A stretch of 9,932 bases of DNA. Source: Anaerolineae bacterium (lineage in GTDB: Bacteria; Chloroflexota; Anaerolineae; JAAYZQ01). The stretch spans positions 1-9,932 of the forward strand of contig JAFGOG010000239.1 of NCBI GenBank assembly GCA_016926595.1, in the 5' to 3' direction. This document shows positions 5,976-9,932 of this stretch, piece after piece (the stretch's first letter is position 1; every line of letters starts with the position of its first letter). The translations under genes and the position numbers were made by a program. The notes under the pieces were generated by a model, which worked only from the letters and a program-made list of their open reading frames with translations, was not told the origin of the DNA and ran no database searches.

Positions 5976-7520
5976 ATGCTCAAGGCGAAAAGCCTGATCG
6001 TGCTGGGGGCCATGGCCCTGCTGCTGGCCGCCTGCGGCGCACAGCAGCCGACAGCCGGCCCAGGCATGGCGCAGATCCCCTTTGACGGCAAGGCGATAAG
6101 CGCCGCGTTCAGCGATAGCTGCGGCGGATGCCACGGCCCGCAGCGACAGGGGGCGACCGGCCCGGCGCTGGTACCCGGGCGGCTGACAGAGGACGACGAC
6201 TATTACTTTGACGTCATCAAGAACGGCAAGCCGGGAACGGTCATGCCGGCCTGGGGCCAGGCCGGGATGAGCGACGAGGAGATCTGGGCGCTGGTTGGAC
6301 TGATGCGCAGCGAGCCGAGCGCCGAAGCGGCGCGGTGGGAGATGGAGCAGATCGCCGCCAGCCGCGAGGCGCTGGCCGACGAGGCGAGCCTGCCGGCGAC
6401 GCCGGCCCACGACGGCAACCTGGACAACCTGCTGCTGGTAACCGAGCGCGAGGCGCGGTCGATCGCCGTGCTCGACGGCGACAGCCACCGCCTGCTGGGC
6501 CGCATCCCGGCCAGCTACCGGGCGCACGGCTATGCCTTTGACCCCACTTCCGACCGGTGGGCCTACAACGTCGGGCGCGATGGGTGGCTGTTCAAGATCG
6601 ACCTGTACACGCTGCAGGCGGTGCGCAAGGTGCGGGTGGGGCTCGACTCGCGCGGGCTGGCGATCTCGGACGACGGGAGGTATGTGATCGCCGGCAACTA
6701 TATCCCGGCCAGCGCGGTGATCCTGGACGCCGAGACGCTGGAGCCGGTGAAGGTGATCGCCACGGAAGGGAAGGACCCACAGGGGAAGGTGGTGGAATCG
6801 CGGGTAGCCATCACTTCGGACGTGTCGCCGGACAAGGTGGGGCCGTATTTTATCATCGCCCTGAAAGAGGCCGGCCAGGTGTGGCGCATCGACTGGTCAA
6901 GGCCCGATTTTCCGATCGATAAGGTCGAGCAGGTGGGCAATATCCTGCACGACGGTTTTTTGAGCCCCGACAACAAGCGCTTTTACGTGGCGTCGCAGAC
7001 GGACAACTGGATGGCGGTCATCGACGTGGCCGAGTGGAAGGTGGTGGGCAGGATCTTGACCGGCAAGACACCCCACCCCGGCTCGGGGGCGATCTGGGAG
7101 GCGAACGGCAAGAGCTATGGGGCGACGGTCCACGCCGGCGAGGGCAAGATCACCGTGTGGGACCTGTCCAACGATCAGATTGTGGCAGAGATCCCGACCT
7201 CGGGGCCGGGGCTGTTTATCCGCGCCGCCGAGAACAGCCCGTACGTGTGGGCCGACACCGTGTTCGGCGATCCGCCCAACCGGACCTATGTCATCGACAA
7301 GGGCACGTTCGAGGTGGTTAAGGTGATCGAGGAAGGCCAGCAGACGGTGCATCCCGAGCTCACCGCCGATGGGAAGTATGTGTACATCGCCGACTGGCAG
7401 GGGAACGTGGTGCGGGTGTACGACGCCGAGACTTTTGAGAAGGTGGCCGAGGTAGGGGGGGTGACAACGCCGTCTGGCGTTTTCAATACGTCGCGGCGGT
7501 ATGAGACGTTGGGACATTAG
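5976..7520 (+). CDS. nirS: Cytochrome cd1 nitrite reductase-like lipoprotein
   Basis: A 514-aa protein, probably reducing nitrite to NO. Residues 1-20 are a lipoprotein signal with lipobox L17-A18-A19-C20, so it should be anchored on the outer face of the cytoplasmic membrane. The c-type cytochrome domain (about 35-115) has C49-G-G-C52-H53 for covalent heme and M90 (in M-P-A-W) as probable sixth ligand. The rest (about 148-514) is the eight-bladed d1 propeller. H184, H325 (in L-H-D-G) and H367 (in G-K-T-P-H-P-G) line up with the proximal d1 ligand and the two active-site histidines of Pseudomonas NirS (His182, His327, His369, from memory). The C-terminal T-P-S-G-V-F-N closing strand also matches. 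It is slightly shorter than classical NirS (about 540-570 aa). NirN is the main alternative; retention of both distal histidines favours NirS. The start at 5976 has a G-rich stretch (5965-5970) as RBS. No d1 heme biosynthesis gene is in the window. Confidence 0.85.
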   Translation: MLKAKSLIVLGAMALLLAACGAQQPTAGPGMAQIPFDGKAISAAFSDSCGGCHGPQRQGATGPALVPGRLTEDDDYYFDVIKNGKPGTVMPAWGQAGMSDEEIWALVGLMRSEPSAEAARWEMEQIAASREALADEASLPATPAHDGNLDNLLLVTEREARSIAVLDGDSHRLLGRIPASYRAHGYAFDPTSDRWAYNVGRDGWLFKIDLYTLQAVRKVRVGLDSRGLAISDDGRYVIAGNYIPASAVILDAETLEPVKVIATEGKDPQGKVVESRVAITSDVSPDKVGPYFIIALKEAGQVWRIDWSRPDFPIDKVEQVGNILHDGFLSPDNKRFYVASQTDNWMAVIDVAEWKVVGRILTGKTPHPGSGAIWEANGKSYGATVHAGEGKITVWDLSNDQIVAEIPTSGPGLFIRAAENSPYVWADTVFGDPPNRTYVIDKGTFEVVKVIEEGQQTVHPELTADGKYVYIADWQGNVVRVYDAETFEKVAEVGGVTTPSGVFNTSRRYETLGH

Positions 7521-7554
7521 GATTTTGGATTTTCGATTTTGGATTTTGGATTGG
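7520..7554 (+). repeat. Heptamer tandem repeat after the cd1 gene
   Basis: The heptamer GGATTTT is repeated in tandem directly from the last base of the TAG stop: 7520-7526, 7527-7533, 7534-7540 (as CGATTTT), 7541-7547, and a partial GGATT copy at 7548-7552. It is A+T-rich in a G+C-rich context. Similar short tandemly repeated heptamers lie between genes in cyanobacteria; here the origin and role are unknown. Confidence 0.85.
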
Positions 7555-7703
7555 CCCGGTATGGGCGGATTTGGGTGATTTCGGGCCTTGGCTAAGAAGA
7601 AGGAGGGGGAGTATCAAGGAAAAGGATAGTCTCTGGGTGTAGGGGAATCGCCAGATCGACCGTATGCAAACAAAGAGGGCTATTTTTTGAGGAGGAGGAT
7701 GCC

Positions 7704-7808
7704 ATGTATTTCACGGACGTAATCTGGTGGGCCTATACCGCTTTTGTGGTGGCGGCAGCCCTGTTCATGATCATCTTTGCCTACAAGGTGAGGCAGAAGG
7801 GGGAGTAG
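7704..7808 (+). CDS. 34-aa single-helix subunit of the heme-copper reductase (CbaD/IIa-like)
   Basis: A 34-aa protein with a single hydrophobic helix (about 8-27) and a short basic tail (K28-V-R-Q-K). GGAGGAGG (7691-7698) lies 5 nt before the ATG, and the stop is only 2 nt before the subunit II ATG, so it reads as a real, translationally linked gene, although short enough to be missed by routine gene callers. Thermus thermophilus ba3 oxidase has a subunit IIa (CbaD) of the same length, with one helix, encoded directly ahead of subunits II and I; the layout here is the same. Sequence identity over so short a helix is not decisive, so the assignment rests on size, topology and gene order. Its likely role is a structural helix that packs against subunits I and II. 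Confidence 0.75.
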   Translation: MYFTDVIWWAYTAFVVAAALFMIIFAYKVRQKGE

Positions 7809-7810
7809 CC

Positions 7811-8233
7811 ATGGACGTCAGAGAGCGACGCTGGCTGTACGTTTTGATCGGGGTGTTCCTGGTGGTCAACGTCATCACTCTGTCGCCGCTGGTGCCGTGG
7901 CAGAAGTGGCTGTTGTGGTCGGATCCCGAACCGCAGGCGAGCTTTACGGTCGAGTTCGAGGATTACGAGATCCAGATGCCATCCGGGGAGATGCAGGCCA
8001 AGGCCGGCGAGTATGTCGAATTCACGGCCCATTCCGCGGACGTGACCTATGGGTTTGGCGTGTTCCGCAAGGACGGGACGATGGTCTTTCAGATGCAGGT
8101 GATCCCCGGCCACGATAACCGGATCGTGTGGAAGTTTGACGCCCCCGGGAGTTATGACGTGCGCTCGACCGAATACTCTGGGCCACGGCATTCCGAGATG
8201 TTCTATCCAGACGCGATCCGCGTGACGCAATAA
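7811..8233 (+). CDS. Heme-copper reductase subunit II with lost CuA site
   Basis: A 140-aa protein of the ba3-type subunit II layout: one N-terminal anchor helix (about 8-26), then an extracytoplasmic cupredoxin domain (about 43-140). E5-R-R-W8-L lines up with the E-K-G-W-L start of the Thermus ba3 subunit II helix, where the Glu is the entrance of the K-type proton channel (from memory). The CuA loop reads S119-T-E121-Y122-S123-G124-P-R-H127-S-E-M130; against the consensus C-x-(Q/E)-x-C-x3-H-x2-M both Cys are Ser while E121, H127 and M130 remain. The first His ligand is replaced by Y80 (D-V-T-Y-G-F). CuA therefore cannot form in the normal way. The start at 7811 is set by GGGGGAG (7799-7805), 5 nt upstream, and by the family N-terminus; the frame extends upstream only through the 34-aa gene. 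The domain probably now serves assembly or docking of an electron donor. Confidence 0.88.
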   Translation: MDVRERRWLYVLIGVFLVVNVITLSPLVPWQKWLLWSDPEPQASFTVEFEDYEIQMPSGEMQAKAGEYVEFTAHSADVTYGFGVFRKDGTMVFQMQVIPGHDNRIVWKFDAPGSYDVRSTEYSGPRHSEMFYPDAIRVTQ

Positions 8234-8251
8234 AGGGACGAGGAGGCAACG

Positions 8252-9895
8252 ATGACTCGACTTGGTTGGACGGAAAAGTGGACGCTGCGCTTTGCGGTGG
8301 TCGGGCTGCTGTTCCTGGCGCTGAGCGGATTCGAGGGGATATTGCTGCGGATCCAGCAGTATGACATCGAGGTCTTGCTTCCGATGGAAGAGGTGTTGAA
8401 CTCGATCCGGCCGGTGGTCGACAAGCCGTCGTCGGCCGAGCTGTACTATTCGATGATGACGGCGCACCCGATCGTGGGGGTTTACGGATTTGCCTACATG
8501 TGCGTCTTTGGCGCTTTCTACTTCCTGGTGCCTTTTCTGCTCAAGAAGGAGATACGCCACAAGAAGCTGGTGCCGGCCAACTTTTGGCTGCAGATCGCCG
8601 GGGTGCTGATCTGCTGGACCTCTGGCTTTTTCGGGCTGTTCAACGCGCTGTATACCCTGTACTGGCCGCTGCCGGTGGCGTACGACCGGGTGCCGGTGTT
8701 GGGCAGCATCTTTTTCTCGGTGGGCGCGGCGATCATCATGGTCAACATCCTGCTCTTCTCGTACAACATCTTTAGCACCGTGCTGAGCAAGAGCAACCCG
8801 CGCTCGTACAGCTACTGGCAGTTCCTGCGCTCGGCGCTGGGCATCTCGCGGCTGATGAAGTGGCTGGGCAAGGAGGACAAGAACGCCCCGAACCTGGATT
8901 ACAACGGGCTGCCGCCCTTTATCGTGGCGGTAGCCAGGGGCTCGATCGACACGGTGATCAACGCCATCGTCCTGCTCACGGCCGGAGGGCTGATCCTGGT
9001 CTATGGGCTGGCCAAGCTGCTCAACGTCACGCTCGCGCCCAGCGCGGTGGACGCCCTGGCCTACAAGAACTGGTTCTGGTGGGGGTTGGACATGGTGGCC
9101 GACGGCAACGTGCTGATCTACACGGCGGGGGTGTGGTACCTGCTGGTCCCGCTGCTGACCGGCCGCAAGCTGTTCGGCGAGTCGGTGGTGCGGACGGTGA
9201 TCATGGTCGATCTGCTGGTGTCGCTGGGGGTGTGGAGCCACCATCTGCTGGCCGACCGGACCCAGCCGCTGGTGATGCGGCTGCTGTCGGGGCAGTTTAT
9301 CACCTGGGGCGAGTTCTTTACTATGGGCCTGACGCTGTTCGCCTCGCTGATGACGATCTGGCTGGCCAGGCCGATCAAGCTCACCCCGGCTCTCAAAGCC
9401 GTGCTGGGATCGATGTTCGGCTTTATGATGGGCGGGGCGGCGGGGCTGATCCAGGCCAACGTGGGGATGAACGTGGTGTTCCACAACACGCAGTGGGTGA
9501 TCGCCCTGCACGCCCACACTTTCCTGCTGACGGGCCTGGCGACGCTGCTGTTCGCGGTGATCTATGCCCTGGTGCCGATGCTGACCAAGCTGGAGATCCG
9601 CAGCCGGCGGCTGGTGGACGTCCACCTGGTGTTGTGGCTGGCGGGCTGCGTGTTGATGGCCTATGTCATGGGCCGGGCCGGCACGCTGGGCATGCTGCGG
9701 CGGACGCTGTACGAGACGCCCAACCAGTTCCAGCCTTATACGCTGATGGCGATCATCGGCTCGCTGTTGATCGCGGCGGGGTTTGTGGCGTTCCTGGTGA
9801 ATATCGTCGGCACGCTGGGGTGGACGAACGTGCTCAGCCTGGTCGTGCCCGACAGGTGGCTGGAGAGGCGCCGGGCGGCGGCAGAGGCGGCTTGA
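8252..9895 (+). CDS. Heme-copper superfamily subunit I, B-type derived; probable NO reductase
   Basis: A 547-aa membrane catalytic subunit with about 13 hydrophobic helices, most like ba3-type (B-family) oxidases. H72 (helix II, M-T-A-H-P) and H422 bind the low-spin heme; H420 (helix X, L-H-A-H) binds the active-site heme; H330-H331 (helix VII, W-S-H-H-L-L-A-D) are two CuB/FeB ligands. Helix VI is altered: W276-W277-G-L-D280-M-V-A-D284 stands where oxidases have W-W-x-G-H-P-x-V-Y, so the third metal-ligand His is Asp280 and the cross-linked Tyr is Asp284. Without that Tyr, four-electron O2 reduction is unlikely; loss of the Tyr and gain of a carboxylate is the pattern of NO reductases. Y296, S365 and T368 match K-channel residues of Thermus ba3 (Y248, S309, T312, from memory), so a proton channel may persist. 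E354 lies at the outer end of helix VIII. AGGAGG (8241-8246) is 5 nt before ATG. It follows subunit II by 18 nt. Confidence 0.88.
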   Translation: MTRLGWTEKWTLRFAVVGLLFLALSGFEGILLRIQQYDIEVLLPMEEVLNSIRPVVDKPSSAELYYSMMTAHPIVGVYGFAYMCVFGAFYFLVPFLLKKEIRHKKLVPANFWLQIAGVLICWTSGFFGLFNALYTLYWPLPVAYDRVPVLGSIFFSVGAAIIMVNILLFSYNIFSTVLSKSNPRSYSYWQFLRSALGISRLMKWLGKEDKNAPNLDYNGLPPFIVAVARGSIDTVINAIVLLTAGGLILVYGLAKLLNVTLAPSAVDALAYKNWFWWGLDMVADGNVLIYTAGVWYLLVPLLTGRKLFGESVVRTVIMVDLLVSLGVWSHHLLADRTQPLVMRLLSGQFITWGEFFTMGLTLFASLMTIWLARPIKLTPALKAVLGSMFGFMMGGAAGLIQANVGMNVVFHNTQWVIALHAHTFLLTGLATLLFAVIYALVPMLTKLEIRSRRLVDVHLVLWLAGCVLMAYVMGRAGTLGMLRRTLYETPNQFQPYTLMAIIGSLLIAAGFVAFLVNIVGTLGWTNVLSLVVPDRWLERRRAAAEAA

Positions 9896-9922
9896 CCACA
9901 AAGGACACAAAGGGAACAAAGG
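9896..9922 (+). repeat. 9-bp tandem repeat after subunit I
   Basis: Three imperfect copies of a 9-mer ending in ACAAAGG follow the TGA stop without a gap: CCACAAAGG (9896-9904), ACACAAAGG (9905-9913), GAACAAAGG (9914-9922). Like the heptamers at 7520, the array abuts a stop codon. Its role is unknown; more copies could lie beyond the window. Confidence 0.7.
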
Positions 9923-9932
9923 TAAGCCGGGG

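Noticed and set aside
7553..7587. A GGCCCG / CGGGCC inverted repeat after the cd1 gene, considered as a terminator
   Set aside because: The stem is only 6 bp with a 23-nt loop and no T-run follows.
7727..7810. An upstream extension of subunit II to a start at 7727
   Set aside because: It runs through the 34-aa gene in another frame; the RBS at 7799-7805 and the family N-terminus both select the ATG at 7811.
8252..9895. Calling the last three genes a cytochrome c oxidase
   Set aside because: CuA ligands are missing from subunit II, and the helix VI His and Tyr are missing from subunit I, so terminal oxidase function is not supported.
7781..9919. A 712-codon open frame on the minus strand opposite subunits II and I
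   Set aside because: Its product is a low-complexity His/Gln/Arg/Pro-rich string with no fold or motif, as expected from the antisense of G+C-rich, Leu/Val-rich membrane protein codons. The plus-strand genes have RBSs and clear family motifs.

Overview
This G+C-rich window has two parts: ordinary housekeeping and accessory genes, then a compact respiratory operon for nitrogen oxides. The gene mix suggests an Anaerolineae-like member of the Chloroflexota or a similar high-GC thermophile-related lineage: a cytochrome cd1 carried as a lipoprotein, a Thermus-like B-type heme-copper oxidase operon, an EntS-like MFS exporter, and short tandem repeats directly after stop codons. This placement is inference only, as there is no rRNA or other marker here.

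Left part (1-3118, plus strand): a small zinc-ribbon membrane protein, a family III (CaiB/BaiF) CoA-transferase, and the two exonuclease VII subunits, xseA and xseB, overlapping by 4 nt. Middle (3119-5380, minus strand): an MFS_3 exporter with its own well-formed promoter, and an uncharacterised one-helix membrane protein. The exporter converges on xseB. A 372-bp divergent control region (5381-5752) then separates the minus-strand genes from the operon on the right.

Right part (5753-9895, plus strand): a 70-aa DUF1858/'hybrid-cluster-associated' redox domain protein; a 514-aa lipoprotein with a c-heme domain and a complete cytochrome d1 propeller (NirS-like nitrite reductase); and, after a 183-bp gap, a three-gene heme-copper oxidase cluster. 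The cluster runs 34-aa single-helix subunit, subunit II, subunit I, the same order and small-subunit size as cbaD-cbaB-cbaA of Thermus ba3 oxidase. Both catalytic subunits are altered. Subunit II has lost the CuA ligands (both Cys are Ser and one His is Tyr). In subunit I the helix VI His that binds CuB, and the Tyr four residues later, are both Asp, while all other heme and metal histidines remain. That pattern fits a nitric oxide reductase that evolved from a B-type oxygen reductase, and not an oxygen reductase.

A Crp/Fnr-type palindrome sits at exactly -41.5 from the start predicted by a TATAAT promoter in front of the DUF1858 gene. The simplest reading is a regulated nitrite -> NO -> N2O module: NirS-like reductase makes NO on the outer face of the membrane and a non-canonical NO reductase removes it. 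This proposal from sequence alone is the most interesting content of the window. No heme d1 biosynthesis genes are present here.
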